Source: Methanimicrococcus sp034006575 (lineage in GTDB: Archaea; Halobacteriota; Methanosarcinia; Methanosarcinales; Methanosarcinaceae). From it: 64,000 nucleotides of DNA. Numbering within the stretch: position 1 is the stretch's first letter; each line of letters begins with the position of its first letter. The stretch is from assembly GCA_034006575.1 (NCBI GenBank), contig JAVESN010000001.1, forward strand, positions 21,610 to 85,609, in the 5' to 3' direction. This document shows, in pieces, positions 51,981 to 60,680 of this stretch. The position numbers and the translations under genes are program-made. Under the pieces are notes generated by a model. It ran no database searches, had not been told where the DNA came from, and worked only from the letters and a program-made list of their open reading frames with translations.

Positions 51981-52214
51981 AAAAATCTGTATAACAGACT
52001 CCTTTCACAGGACATCTATTCATGGTTTGATTTCCTATCGAACATTTGTGTGCTGTGAATTTCTGCTCGTTAAGCGATTAACGATCAGCCGAATGAATTT
52101 TTCATTTCAATGTTGTTTTTTCAATTTTGCGGTGCTTATTCATTTTTATACATTATTTAAAAATTTATTTAAAACTATTAAAAATCTTAAAAATCAATCG
52201 TTGAGGAGCTAGTT

Positions 52215-52733
52215 ATGGCAACAGGACCAAGATATAAGGTTCCCATGAGAAGAAGAAGAGAGGGTCGTACCAATTACCACTCCCGTCTCGCACTCCTTCT
52301 CTCCAAAGAGGACCGCGTTGTCGTGCGCAAAAGCACACGCAACATTCAGATACAGCTTATAGCCCCAACACCGATCGGCGATGTCACATATTCTTCTGCC
52401 ATCTCAACCGAACTCGGTCAATACGGCTATACAGGACCCACAGGAAATACAACCGCAGCATACTTAACCGGTTTGCTTTTCGGACTCAAAACCCTTCAAA
52501 ACGGCTACGATTACGGTGTTTTAGACATCGGACTTCACGCGTCCTCTTCCGGATCACGCATCTACGCCGCATTAAAAGGAATCGTTGACGCCGGATTTGA
52601 AATCCCGCACGACGAATCCGTTTTCCCGTCCGACGAGCGCGTCCGTGGGGAAATCGCAGCAGAATACAACGGCTCGGACTTGCCGGCGCAATTTGACGCC
52701 GCGGTCGAAAAAATCAAAGCGGAGTTCAAGTGA
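52215..52733 (+). CDS. rpl18: Ribosomal protein uL18
   Basis: A 172-residue L18 binding 5S rRNA. ATGPRYKVPMRRRREGRTNYHSRLALLLSKEDRVVVRKSTRNIQIQLI and GLDIGLHASSSGSRIYAALKGIVDAGFEIPH-type segments. GAGGAGCTAGTT precedes the ATG. Normally it follows rpl19e directly; here 3.3 kb intervene. Confidence 0.97.
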   Translation: MATGPRYKVPMRRRREGRTNYHSRLALLLSKEDRVVVRKSTRNIQIQLIAPTPIGDVTYSSAISTELGQYGYTGPTGNTTAAYLTGLLFGLKTLQNGYDYGVLDIGLHASSSGSRIYAALKGIVDAGFEIPHDESVFPSDERVRGEIAAEYNGSDLPAQFDAAVEKIKAEFK

Positions 52734-52738
52734 GAAAT

Positions 52739-53368
52739 ATGGCTTACAATGATGACGAATGGGTCCCCCGGACAAGACTCGGAAAACTTGTCGCGGACGG
52801 ACAAATTACAACAATGGAAGACGCTCTCAAATCCCGTTACCCTTTAAGAGAACCCCAAATCGTGGATGCGCTCTTGCCGGGGCTGGAAGACGAAGTTCTC
52901 GACATCAACATGGTTCAGAGAATGACGGACTCCGGCAGACGTGTTAAATTCAGAGCAACCGTTATTGTCGGAAACGGCGACGGTTATGTCGGTATCGGTC
53001 AAGGCAAAGACGTCCAAGTCGGAAACGCGATTAAAAAAGCAATCGACTCGGCCAAGCTCAACATTACTCAAGTCAAACGCGGTTGCGGCTCTTGGGAATG
53101 CGCTTGCGGCAAAGAGCACACCGTTCCGTTTGAAGCCACCGGCAAAATCGGCAGTGTCGTCGTGACATTGGTTCCGGCGCCCAGAGGTCTCGGTCTTGCG
53201 GCCGGAAGCACCGCTCGAAAAGTGTTGGAAAAAGCAGGCATCAAAGACATTTGGACACAAACGTCCGGAACGACGCGCACAACGCTCAACTTCGCAAAAG
53301 CGACATTTGCGGCATTAAACAATGTCAGCACCATGCGCACGCCTAAAAAAGGTAACGGAGGCATTTAA
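52739..53368 (+). CDS. rps5: Ribosomal protein uS5
   Basis: A 209-residue S5, with the family N-terminus EWVPRTRLGKLVADGQITTMEDAL, RRVKFRATVIVGNGDGYVGIGQGKDVQVGNAIKKAI (RNA-binding fold) and GSVVVTLVPAPRGLGLAAGSTARKVLEKAGIKDIWTQT. ATG at 52739 matches the usual MAYN start; an upstream GTG would overlap rpl18. Confidence 0.96.
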   Translation: MAYNDDEWVPRTRLGKLVADGQITTMEDALKSRYPLREPQIVDALLPGLEDEVLDINMVQRMTDSGRRVKFRATVIVGNGDGYVGIGQGKDVQVGNAIKKAIDSAKLNITQVKRGCGSWECACGKEHTVPFEATGKIGSVVVTLVPAPRGLGLAAGSTARKVLEKAGIKDIWTQTSGTTRTTLNFAKATFAALNNVSTMRTPKKGNGGI

Positions 53369-53370
53369 TT

Positions 53371-53832
53371 ATGTACGCAGTTATCAGAGTCAGAGGATCT
53401 GTCGCCGTCAGAGGCACAATTGCGGACACGCTTAAAATGCTTCGTTTAAACAAAGTGAATCACTGCGTTTTCCTTCCGGAAAATGATGTTTACAAAGGCA
53501 TGATCCAAAAGTCCAAAGATTATATCGCATACGGTATCGTCGATGCCGACGCGGTTGCGGAAATTTTTGAAACCCGCGGCAGACTCGAAGGCGGCGAACG
53601 TTTGACTGACGCGTACGTCGCGGAAACAACTCCTTACAAAACCATCAAAGAATTCGCAGAAGCGTTCGTTGACGGAAAAATCGCGATTAAGGACGTTCCC
53701 GCAATGAAGCCGATTTTCAGACTTCACCCCCCAAGAAAGGGACACGCGGGTTTAAAGAGAACCGTTCAACAAGGCGGCGTTCTTGGAAACCACGGCGAAG
53801 ATATCGCGGTGCTTTTGCACAAAATGAGATAA
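53371..53832 (+). CDS. rpl30: Ribosomal protein uL30
   Basis: A 153-residue archaeal L30. MYAVIRVRGSVAVRGTIADTLKMLRLNKVNHCVFLPEND and KPIFRLHPPRKGHAGLKRTVQQGGVLGNHGEDI. GGAGGCATTTAATT lies before the start. Confidence 0.97.
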   Translation: MYAVIRVRGSVAVRGTIADTLKMLRLNKVNHCVFLPENDVYKGMIQKSKDYIAYGIVDADAVAEIFETRGRLEGGERLTDAYVAETTPYKTIKEFAEAFVDGKIAIKDVPAMKPIFRLHPPRKGHAGLKRTVQQGGVLGNHGEDIAVLLHKMR

Positions 53833-53844
53833 GGGGGTTTATCA

Positions 53845-54318
53845 ATGGGACACATCAGAACTAAAAAATACAGAGGATCACGCACATGCGGCGGCGGCAC
53901 GCACAAAAACAGACGCGGCGCCGGTAACCGCGGCGGACGCGGACGCGCCGGCAGCAATGCCCACCATTTCGTTCGCGCGATGCGTGAAGGATACCGACCC
54001 GGTTACATCTACAAAGGATTTACCCGGCCGGCCGTCGTTGATGTTCCGGTTTTTATCGTGAACGTCGGCGAATTGGACGAACTTGTTTCTTTCCTTTTTG
54101 AAAACGAAGCCGATTACATCACAAAAGACGGCGACAAATTTGTTGTTGATCTCTACAGCATCGGAATCGACAAAGTTCTCGGCTCCGGTCAAGTCACCAA
54201 AGCCATGGTCGTAACGGCTGAAATGTTCTCCGCAAAAGCGCGCGAGAAAATCGAAGCGGCCGGCGGCGAATGCGTCGAGGTTGACTTTGACGAATTTGAA
54301 GAAGAATCCGAAGAGTAA
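53845..54318 (+). CDS. rpl15: Ribosomal protein uL15
   Basis: A 157-residue L15 (L27a of eukaryotes). RTKKYRGSRTCGGGTHKNRRGAGNRGGRGRAGSNAHHF is the archaeal N-terminal tract and VTKAMVVTAEMFSAKAREKIEAAGGE the C-terminal motif. A terminator follows. Confidence 0.96.
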   Translation: MGHIRTKKYRGSRTCGGGTHKNRRGAGNRGGRGRAGSNAHHFVRAMREGYRPGYIYKGFTRPAVVDVPVFIVNVGELDELVSFLFENEADYITKDGDKFVVDLYSIGIDKVLGSGQVTKAMVVTAEMFSAKAREKIEAAGGECVEVDFDEFEEESEE

Positions 54319-54345
54319 GCATTTTGCTTCTCTTCTTTTTCTTTA
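54310..54345 (+). terminator. Terminator after rpl15
   Basis: GAAGAGTAAGC-ATTTT-GCTTCTCTTC (one bulge) at 54310-54335, then T-rich sequence, overlapping the stop codon. TATATTTAAAAT at 54369-54380 is a possible TATA box for secY. Confidence 0.65.
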
Positions 54346-54543
54346 TTTTTTCGGCTTTTGATCTTTTGTATATTTAAAATAAGAAAATATATTAATACTA
54401 TTAATCGCTATCATTTTCATCTCATCATTGCTTGTAAGCAGTGATTTTGTTAAAACTATTAAAAATTTCACAATTTATTATTCAAGATATTTCAAAAAAG
54501 CAGTATGGTTGCTGTTTCATTTTGTAATAGTCAGGTGTCAACA

Positions 54544-56028
54544 ATGAGTTTCAGGAGTGTAATGGAGCCTATTTTTGCGAGGTTACCCGCTGTCGCCAAA
54601 CCTGAAAAACAAGTTTTGTTCAAAAATAAAGTGATGTGGACGCTCGTTATTCTCGCGCTCTATTTTGTTTTATCGAACATTCCTTTGTTTGGTATGTCGG
54701 CTGAATCGATCGATTTATTTGCGCATTATCGTGCGTTCTTTGCAGGCGCGACCGGATCATTAATTGTTCTGGGTATTGGTCCGATCGTCACGGCATCCAT
54801 TATTTTGCAGCTTTTGGTCGGCGGCGACATTATCCATTTGGATTTGTCAAACCCCAAAGACCAAGCCTATTTCCAAGGAGCTCAGAAATTCCTTGTCTTC
54901 GTCATGATTATTCTTGAAACGCTTCCGCAGCTTTTCGGTTTCATTGAACCGGACGCGGCGTTGGCGGCGTCGCTTGGCGTCAGCACTTGGGTGATTACGG
55001 CGTTTTTGTTCCTTCAAATCTGTCTCGGCGGCGCTCTTATTATGTATATGGACGAAGTCATCTCCAAATGGGGAATCGGCTCGGGTATCAGTTTGTTCAT
55101 CGTCGCCGGTGTTTCTCAATCCATTATTACCGGTTTAATCAATTGGCTTCCGGATTCGGGCGGATATCCGATCGGCCTTATTCCGCGCTGGATTACGCAC
55201 ATTTCAAACGGCGATCTGGGTTTAATGTTCTCTTCTCCCGAAAACATATTGAATTATGTTTTAATCGGCGGCGGCGTTTTAGCTTTGATTTCAACCGTTA
55301 TCATCTTTGTTGTTGTCGTTTATGTGGAAAGTGTCCGAATTGAAATTCCACTTTCTCACACTTCCGTTCGCGGCGCTCGCGGTAAATTCCCGGTCAAGTT
55401 GATTTACGCGTCCGTTTTGCCGATGATTTTGGTTCGCGCCCTTCAAGCCAACGTTCAATTAGTCGGCGTCATATTGGCCGGCAGGGGCTTCACATTCCTC
55501 GGAGAATATTACGGCTCGACGCCCGTTAACGGCATCATGTATTATCTTTCTTCAATCAACAGTCCGCAGGATTGGATTCCGTCTTTGGTTCGAGCCAATT
55601 ATATGGCCATGGGCTTTGACGCGCCGGCCGTATGGCAAATTCTCCTTCACGTCGGAGTTGACGCATTGTTATTGGTTGTCGGCGGTATCGTTTTTGCTCT
55701 GTTCTGGATTGAGACGACCGGAATGGGCGCCAAACAAACGGCGAAAAAGATTTACAATTCCGGCATGCAAGTTCCGGGTTTCAGGAACAACATCGCATCC
55801 ATTGAAAAGTACATGTTGCGCTACATCCCCAAAGTGACGATTATCGGCGGCGCGTTCATCGGCCTTTTGACATTGTTTGCCAGTTTGCTCGGAACGGTCG
55901 GCAGCGCGGGCGGAACGGGTCTTTTATTGACGGTCAGTATTGTCTATCGTTTGTATGAGGATTTGGCCTCGGAGCAATTGATGGAAATGCACCCGATGTT
56001 GCGCTCTTTCCTTGGAAAAGAGGATTAA
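54544..56028 (+). CDS. secY: Protein translocase subunit SecY
   Basis: A 494-residue, ten-span channel subunit. SFRSVMEPIFARLPAVAKPEKQVLFKNKVMWTLVILALYFVLSNIPL is the archaeal N-terminus; SGISLFIVAGVS, LSHTSVRGARGKFPVKLIYASVLPMILVRALQANVQL and GTGLLLTVSIVYRLYEDLASEQLMEMHP are conserved. CAGGTGTCAACA precedes the ATG at 54544. Confidence 0.97.
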   Translation: MSFRSVMEPIFARLPAVAKPEKQVLFKNKVMWTLVILALYFVLSNIPLFGMSAESIDLFAHYRAFFAGATGSLIVLGIGPIVTASIILQLLVGGDIIHLDLSNPKDQAYFQGAQKFLVFVMIILETLPQLFGFIEPDAALAASLGVSTWVITAFLFLQICLGGALIMYMDEVISKWGIGSGISLFIVAGVSQSIITGLINWLPDSGGYPIGLIPRWITHISNGDLGLMFSSPENILNYVLIGGGVLALISTVIIFVVVVYVESVRIEIPLSHTSVRGARGKFPVKLIYASVLPMILVRALQANVQLVGVILAGRGFTFLGEYYGSTPVNGIMYYLSSINSPQDWIPSLVRANYMAMGFDAPAVWQILLHVGVDALLLVVGGIVFALFWIETTGMGAKQTAKKIYNSGMQVPGFRNNIASIEKYMLRYIPKVTIIGGAFIGLLTLFASLLGTVGSAGGTGLLLTVSIVYRLYEDLASEQLMEMHPMLRSFLGKED

Positions 56029-56046
56029 ATTTTTAAAACGAAACAC

Positions 56047-56073
56047 GGCTTAAGGTCATCTTAAGCCTTTTTT
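56047..56073 (+). terminator. Terminator after secY
   Basis: Perfect GGCTTAAG-GTCAT... pairing with CTTAAGCC (8-bp stem at 56047-56067), followed by seven T residues: a textbook intrinsic-type terminator. Confidence 0.8.
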
Positions 56074-56284
56074 TACTTTTTTCGTTCATGGAATCCTTTT
56101 TATAACAAAAACGTCAATTTCTTGTATTCCGGATTTTCGTTCCTTTTTTTATTGTAAGGGATGTTCTTCCTCAATTCGGCTTTTAAGGAATGCTTTTCCT
56201 TAATTCGCTTTTACTGAAGTGCCATTTCAGATTTTTTCGGAAATGCCGTTTCACAATTTTAAATTTCAAGTTTTAGGTGATTTT

Positions 56285-56932
56285 ATGGATATTATTTTAT
56301 TCGGTCCGCCGGGTGCCGGTAAAGGGACTCAGGCTCAAAAGCTTTCTCAAAAGTACGGTATCCCTCAAATTTCAACCGGGGATATTCTTCGCGCAAATGT
56401 CAAAGAAGGAACCGCTCTCGGGTTGGAAGCCAAAACATACATGGACAACGGAGAACTTGTTCCGGATTCGGTTTTAATCGGCATTATCAAAGACAGGCTT
56501 TTGCAGTCGGACTGTAAAAACGGATTTTTGCTTGACGGTTATCCGCGCACCGTTCCGCAAGCCGACGCGTTGGCCGATATTTTAAATGAAATTCAAAAAC
56601 CGATTGACGCCGTGATTAATATTGTCGTGCCGAATGACGTTTTGGTCGGTCGTCTTTCCGGAAGGTGGATGTCTTCTTGCGGCGCCAGCTATCACACCGT
56701 TTTTAATCCGCCCCAAAAAGAAGGGGTGTGCGATTCTTGCGGCGACGCTTTGTTCCAAAGACCGGACGACACTTCCGAAGCGGTTTTGAACCGTTTGGAC
56801 GTTTATCAGAAACAAACGGCTCCTTTGGTGGATTATTACGATAAAAAAGGATTGTTAAAAAACATTGACGGTACAAAAGAGATTGACGCCGTTTTCAATG
56901 AAATCGATCAAATCGTCGCATCTTTTAAATAA
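56285..56932 (+). CDS. adk: Adenylate kinase (bacterial-type, long LID)
   Basis: A 215-residue adenylate kinase (AMP + ATP to 2 ADP) of the Methanosarcina/bacterial type. P-loop GPPGAGKGTQAQKLS (residues 7-21), QISTGDILRANV, LLDGYPRTVPQADAL. In the LID, SSCGASYHTVFNPP... and CDSCG hold three cysteines; the first zinc-ligand position (usually Cys, in RxCxxCG) is Met or Ser here, so zinc binding may be weakened. GGTGATTTT precedes the ATG at 56285. Confidence 0.95.
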   Translation: MDIILFGPPGAGKGTQAQKLSQKYGIPQISTGDILRANVKEGTALGLEAKTYMDNGELVPDSVLIGIIKDRLLQSDCKNGFLLDGYPRTVPQADALADILNEIQKPIDAVINIVVPNDVLVGRLSGRWMSSCGASYHTVFNPPQKEGVCDSCGDALFQRPDDTSEAVLNRLDVYQKQTAPLVDYYDKKGLLKNIDGTKEIDAVFNEIDQIVASFK

Positions 56933-56988
56933 AAAGAGACTCTCACAATTCTTACAATTATCTTTATGAATGTACAGGTCGGATTATT

Positions 56989-57609
56989 TTGGATATGCAA
57001 AAATTCAGAGAACAAGCGAATAAAATCATTTTAGTCGCGGGTTTTCTTCTTTTATTCGGTGTGATGATTCCAAGCGTTCGCGACTTTATCGGCGAGGTTA
57101 TGAATCATATCATGTCTCCGATTCTCTCTCTTGTCGGCGAAGGCAATTTCTTTTTGATTTTATCGGCGATGGCGATTATTACCGGTATTTATTCATCCCT
57201 TATTCAAAAATATGTGGTGGATCAATCCAAAATGATTGAATTCCAAGAAAAAATGAAAATTTTTCAAAAAGAATTTAAAGAAGCGCAGGAAACTCAAAAC
57301 ACCTATATGCTCAAACGTTTAGAAGAGCAGCAAGCGGAAATCATGCAAGAGCAAATGGGCATGATGAAAGACCAGTTTAAACCGATGCTTTACATTGTTT
57401 TGGTTTCGATTCCGTTTTTAATGTGGGCTTATTATTACATCGGCGGCCACGAAGCGGCGACCATGGTGTTTCCGTTTTGGGGCACGGTGAATTTAGCGGA
57501 TCGCGTGTTTTACATGTTTACTTATTGGCTTTTCTGGTACTTCATGTCCTCTTTGGCATTCAGCCAAGTGTTGAGAAAAGTTTTAAACATTCGTGCCGCC
57601 GGCATGTAA
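56989..57609 (+). CDS. EMC3/TMCO1-like (DUF106) membrane protein
   Basis: A 206-residue Oxa1-superfamily protein. N-terminal membrane region (~14-75), a charged coiled-coil (IEFQEKMKIFQKEFKEAQETQNTYMLKRLEEQQAEIMQEQ, ~82-120), then KPMLYIVLVSIPFLMWAYYYIGG and FWGTVNLADRVFYMFTYWLFWYFMSSLAFSQVLRKVLNI. Archaeal homologues assist membrane protein insertion and lie next to secY and adk. Start TTG (56989) or ATG (56995); AGGTCGGA lies before them. Confidence 0.88.
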   Translation: MDMQKFREQANKIILVAGFLLLFGVMIPSVRDFIGEVMNHIMSPILSLVGEGNFFLILSAMAIITGIYSSLIQKYVVDQSKMIEFQEKMKIFQKEFKEAQETQNTYMLKRLEEQQAEIMQEQMGMMKDQFKPMLYIVLVSIPFLMWAYYYIGGHEAATMVFPFWGTVNLADRVFYMFTYWLFWYFMSSLAFSQVLRKVLNIRAAGM

Positions 57610-57644
57610 TGTTTTTTTCTTTCGCTTTTTATTTTTTCTTATTT

Positions 57645-57705
57645 TTCCAATCAATGTTTTCCAATCAATGTTTTCAACGTTTTCCAACCAACGTTTTTCA
57701 ATCAA
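57645..57705. repeat. 14-bp imperfect repeat ahead of cmk
   Basis: Copies of CCAATCAATGTTTT with variants (CCAACCAACGTTTT), between the emc3-like gene and cmk. Confidence 0.7.
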
Positions 57706-57721
57706 AAAGGGTGTTTCAGAT

Positions 57722-58267
57722 ATGATTCTTACCATCAGCGGACTTCCGGGGACCGGAACGACAACCGTTTCTAAGCTTTTGCAGGAACAATCGGGAATGG
57801 ATTTTATTTCTTCGGGCGAAATTTTCAGAAGCATCGCGCAAGAATTAAATCTCTCTTTGGCCGATTTCGGAAAATTGGCGGAGTCCGATCCGTCTTATGA
57901 CCGCCAAATCGACGAGCGCCAAAAAGAACTTTCAAAAACAAGAGAAAATCTCATTTTAGAAGGACGCCTTGCCGGCCACATGTCTTTGGAAGTTCCGCCC
58001 GGAAAAAAGATATTGCGCGTTTTGCTCAAAGCGCCGCTTGAAACCCGCGTTCGCAGAATCATGAATCGTGAGCAATCCACGTCGTCATTTAAATTCGAAT
58101 TGGATAAAACGAAAACCCGCGAAGAATCCGAAAAAATCCGATATTTGAATTATTATTCGATTGACGCGGACGACCTTTCCATCTATGATTTGATCATTGA
58201 TTCGTCTCGGTTTGATCCGCAGACGATTGCGGATATGATTGCGATTGCTGCGAGATATGATGGGTAA
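57722..58267 (+). CDS. cmk: Archaeal cytidylate kinase
   Basis: A 181-residue CMP kinase of the archaeal family. MILTISGLPGTGTTTVSKLL holds the P-loop (residues 8-15). FISSGEIFRSIAQELNLSLADFGKLAE and LILEGRLAGHM (Walker B-like) follow. Position between secY/adk and cbf5 is standard in euryarchaea. The true ATG is 57722; upstream in-frame codons are repeat-derived. Confidence 0.94.
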   Translation: MILTISGLPGTGTTTVSKLLQEQSGMDFISSGEIFRSIAQELNLSLADFGKLAESDPSYDRQIDERQKELSKTRENLILEGRLAGHMSLEVPPGKKILRVLLKAPLETRVRRIMNREQSTSSFKFELDKTKTREESEKIRYLNYYSIDADDLSIYDLIIDSSRFDPQTIADMIAIAARYDG

Positions 58268-58491
58268 AATTTTTGGATTTAGTTTTTGAAATTGAATCCA
58301 TTTATCTTTTTTTTATTTTTGTTTATTCATTCATTTCTCTATTTTTGTTTATTCATTCATTTCTCTATTTTTGTTTATTCATTTTTTTGTTTTTTTATTT
58401 TTATATTTTTTCCGTTTCCTTTCTTCTTTTCCTTTTCTTTTTCGTTTCATCATCGCTATCTTTTTAATATTAAACTCCTGTTTTCTTTTCA
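58268..58491. other. T-rich spacer with TTTATTCATTCATTTCTCTA repeats
   Basis: Three copies of a ~32-bp phrase near 58320-58385, no gene. Confidence 0.5.
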
Positions 58492-59541
58492 ATGAAAAAA
58501 CAAAAGGGAACGGAAAAGAAAGTCAAAAGAGAGCTTTACCGCAATGATTGGTTTCATACGGAGAGAGGAGAGTTTGTCGCGCTTTCCGATATCTCGAAAA
58601 CCGGCCCGCACGGGCATTTCCCCCAAGAGCGCCCGATTCGAGAATATATCAATAAAGGCGTTGTCGTGATTAACAAACCCTCCGGTCCGACCAGCCATGA
58701 AGTGGCGGCTTTCGTTCGCGATATTTTAGAAGTCAATGTGGCGGGGCATTCCGGCTCGCTGGATCCGATTGTTACCGGAACGCAGCCCGTCATGATTGGA
58801 AAAGCGACGCGCGCCGTTGCAGCGCTTCGATTGTCCGGCAAAGAGTATATTTGTCTTTTGAAATTGCACCGCTCGGTTCCCGAAAAAATAATCCGATTGA
58901 CCATTTCCGATTTCGTCGGAAACGTTTATCAAATGCCGCCGGTTCGCTCCGCCGTCAAACGCGCGCTTCGAACACGCCGCATCTATTATATTGACATCTT
59001 AGAAATGAACGACACGGAAGTTTTATTGAGAGTCGGGTGCGAAGCCGGCACTTACATTCGAAAACTTTGTCACGATATCGGTTTGGCTCTCGGCGTCGGC
59101 GCTCAAATGCAAGAGCTTATCCGCTCCAAAGCCGGACCGTTTACCGATTCGCGTTTGATTTCTCTTCAAGAATTAAAAGACGCTTACGTTGGTTGGCAAG
59201 AGACGGGGGATGAATCCGATTTAAGGGATGTTATTTTACCGATGGAATCCGCTTTTTCTCATTTGCCGCATATTGTCGTTCGAGACACCGCGGTTGAAGC
59301 GCTTTGTTCCGGCGCGTTTTTGGCGCGGGCGGGCGTTGCCGGATATACGAGCGATATCCAAAAAGGGGACTTGGTCGCCGTTTTCTCTCAAAAAGGAGAG
59401 ATTATTTCTCTTTCTTCGGCTTTGATGTCTCCCGACGAAATTCAATCAAGCCACCACGGTTTTGTCGCAAAGCCGATTGCCGTTTTGATGGAGAAAGGGG
59501 AATATCCGATCGGATGGAAAAAGAAAGAAAATAAGGAATGA
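58492..59541 (+). CDS. cbf5: Cbf5 tRNA/rRNA pseudouridine synthase (H/ACA RNP)
   Basis: A 349-residue pseudouridine synthase of the TruB/dyskerin family, acting in H/ACA guide ribonucleoproteins and on tRNA U55. GVVVINKPSGPTSHEVAAFVRDIL and the catalytic GHSGSLDPIVTG (Asp91-92 region) are conserved; GTYIRKLCHDIGLALG follows, and a C-terminal PUA domain (~255-340) closes the protein. The middle of the catalytic motif reads SGSLDPIVTG instead of SGTLDPKVTG. The long minisatellite starts about 20 bases after its stop. Confidence 0.93.
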   Translation: MKKQKGTEKKVKRELYRNDWFHTERGEFVALSDISKTGPHGHFPQERPIREYINKGVVVINKPSGPTSHEVAAFVRDILEVNVAGHSGSLDPIVTGTQPVMIGKATRAVAALRLSGKEYICLLKLHRSVPEKIIRLTISDFVGNVYQMPPVRSAVKRALRTRRIYYIDILEMNDTEVLLRVGCEAGTYIRKLCHDIGLALGVGAQMQELIRSKAGPFTDSRLISLQELKDAYVGWQETGDESDLRDVILPMESAFSHLPHIVVRDTAVEALCSGAFLARAGVAGYTSDIQKGDLVAVFSQKGEIISLSSALMSPDEIQSSHHGFVAKPIAVLMEKGEYPIGWKKKENKE

Positions 59542-59561
59542 ATTTCGGACGGCGGCGAAAG

Positions 59562-60018
59562 CCGATTAGAAAACCGATTAGAAAACTGATTAGAAAACTG
59601 ATTAGAATATTGATTAGAAAACCGATTAGAAAACCGATTAGAAAACTGATTAGAAAACTGATTAGAAAACTGATTAGAATACTGATTAGAAAACCGATTA
59701 GAAAACCGATTAGAAAACCGATTAGAAAACTGATTAGAAAACCGATTAGAAAACTGATTAGAAAACTGATTAGAATACTGATTAGAAAACCGATTAGAAA
59801 ACCGATTAGAAAACTGATTAGAAAACTGATTAGAATACTGATTAGAAAACCGATTAGAAAACCGATTAGAAAACTGATTAGAAAACCGATTAGAAAACCG
59901 ATTAGAAAACTGATTAGAAAACCGATTAGAAAACCGATTAGAAAACCGATTAGAAAACTGATTAGAAAACTGATTAGAAAACTGATTAGAAAACCGATTA
60001 GAAAACTTATTACAAAGC
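59562..60018. repeat. 12-bp minisatellite, ~37 copies
   Basis: About 455 bases of head-to-tail GATTAGAAAACC, with T at the last position in many copies (AAACT) and a few units reading GATTAGAATACT. Because the unit is a multiple of three, both strands stay open for ~190-230 codons (RKPIRKLI on the plus strand, FLIGFLIS on the minus strand), but these are repeat artefacts. It lies between cbf5 and tRNA-Ser. The function, if any, is unknown. Confidence 0.97.
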
Positions 60019-60050
60019 CGACTGACAAAACCTTTTTTTTTGAGAAAAAC

Positions 60051-60060
60051 AAATATATAC
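60051..60060 (+). promoter_or_regulatory. TATA box of tRNA-Ser
   Basis: AAATATATAC about 32-40 bases ahead of the tRNA. Confidence 0.6.
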
Positions 60061-60091
60061 CAGAAACCTGTTTAATAGAATCCTGCTTCAT

Positions 60092-60174
60092 GCCGAGGTA
60101 GTCTAGTGGTAGGGCGCAAGCCTGGAAAGCTTGTGGGGCGCAGCCCCTCGGGAGTTCAAATCTCCCTCTCGGCG
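60092..60174 (+). tRNA. tRNA-Ser (anticodon GGA)
   Basis: An 83-nt type II tRNA with a long variable arm. Acceptor stem GCCGAGG/TCTCGGC (one G-T pair), anticodon stem CAAGC/GCTTG with loop CTGGAAA (anticodon GGA), variable arm GGGGCGCAGCCCC, T-arm GGGAG-TTCAAAT-CTCCC, discriminator G. It reads UCC and UCU codons. A run of T follows directly, as a terminator. Confidence 0.95.
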
Positions 60175-60680
60175 CTTTTTTATATTTATTGTGTTTTTAT
60201 TCACTATTTTTAATTAATTCTTTTTTAGATTTTCAAATTTATATTTCTATATTATTATATATATTTGTATATTAGCTTGTGTTGCTATCGTTTATCAGTT
60301 ATGATTATATCATTTGCTGTCGTAATTCATATTATGGATGACATGTCTCTGTCGCGTATCCATAATTCCCTGATTTATTATTTGGTGAATATGGGTTCCC
60401 TGGATAAAATAAAAGATGCCGACGGCATAACAGTTTCTTTTATCAAAGATCTGTCCCAAAGCTATGCGGCTTGATTTTTCACCGCTCCATTTTTTTTCTT
60501 TTAAATTTTTATCTTTTCTTATTTTCTTTTTACCTATTCCTCTGAAAAGGTTATATATGATGAATCCGTTAGGAATCAAGCATTTGATTGAAGCCTGTTA
60601 TCTTTTATCGGGCTGCTCGTGCACTATTATTCATATGGTGCGGGCTACATGATGCGTTTTTCCCCTAAGGAGAGAAACAT
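60175..60680 (+). promoter_or_regulatory. Spacer and promoter of the rps13 operon
   Basis: GGTTATATATG at 60549-60559 is a strong TATA box, so the RNA would start near 60580. Short ORFs at 60301-60474 and 60557-60652 show no family resemblance, and the second overlaps the TATA box, so I do not call them. TAAGGAGAG precedes rps13. Confidence 0.5.

Noticed and set aside
59402..60101. Long ORFs on both strands (RKPIRKLI... and FLIGFLIS...)
   Set aside because: They arise because the 12-bp repeat is a multiple of three and lacks stops; there is no start context or family resemblance.
60557..60652. Short ORF MMNPLGIKHLIEACYLL upstream of rps13, faintly like an AdoMet decarboxylase start
   Set aside because: It overlaps the probable TATA box, is only 31 codons and stops; resemblance is too weak.
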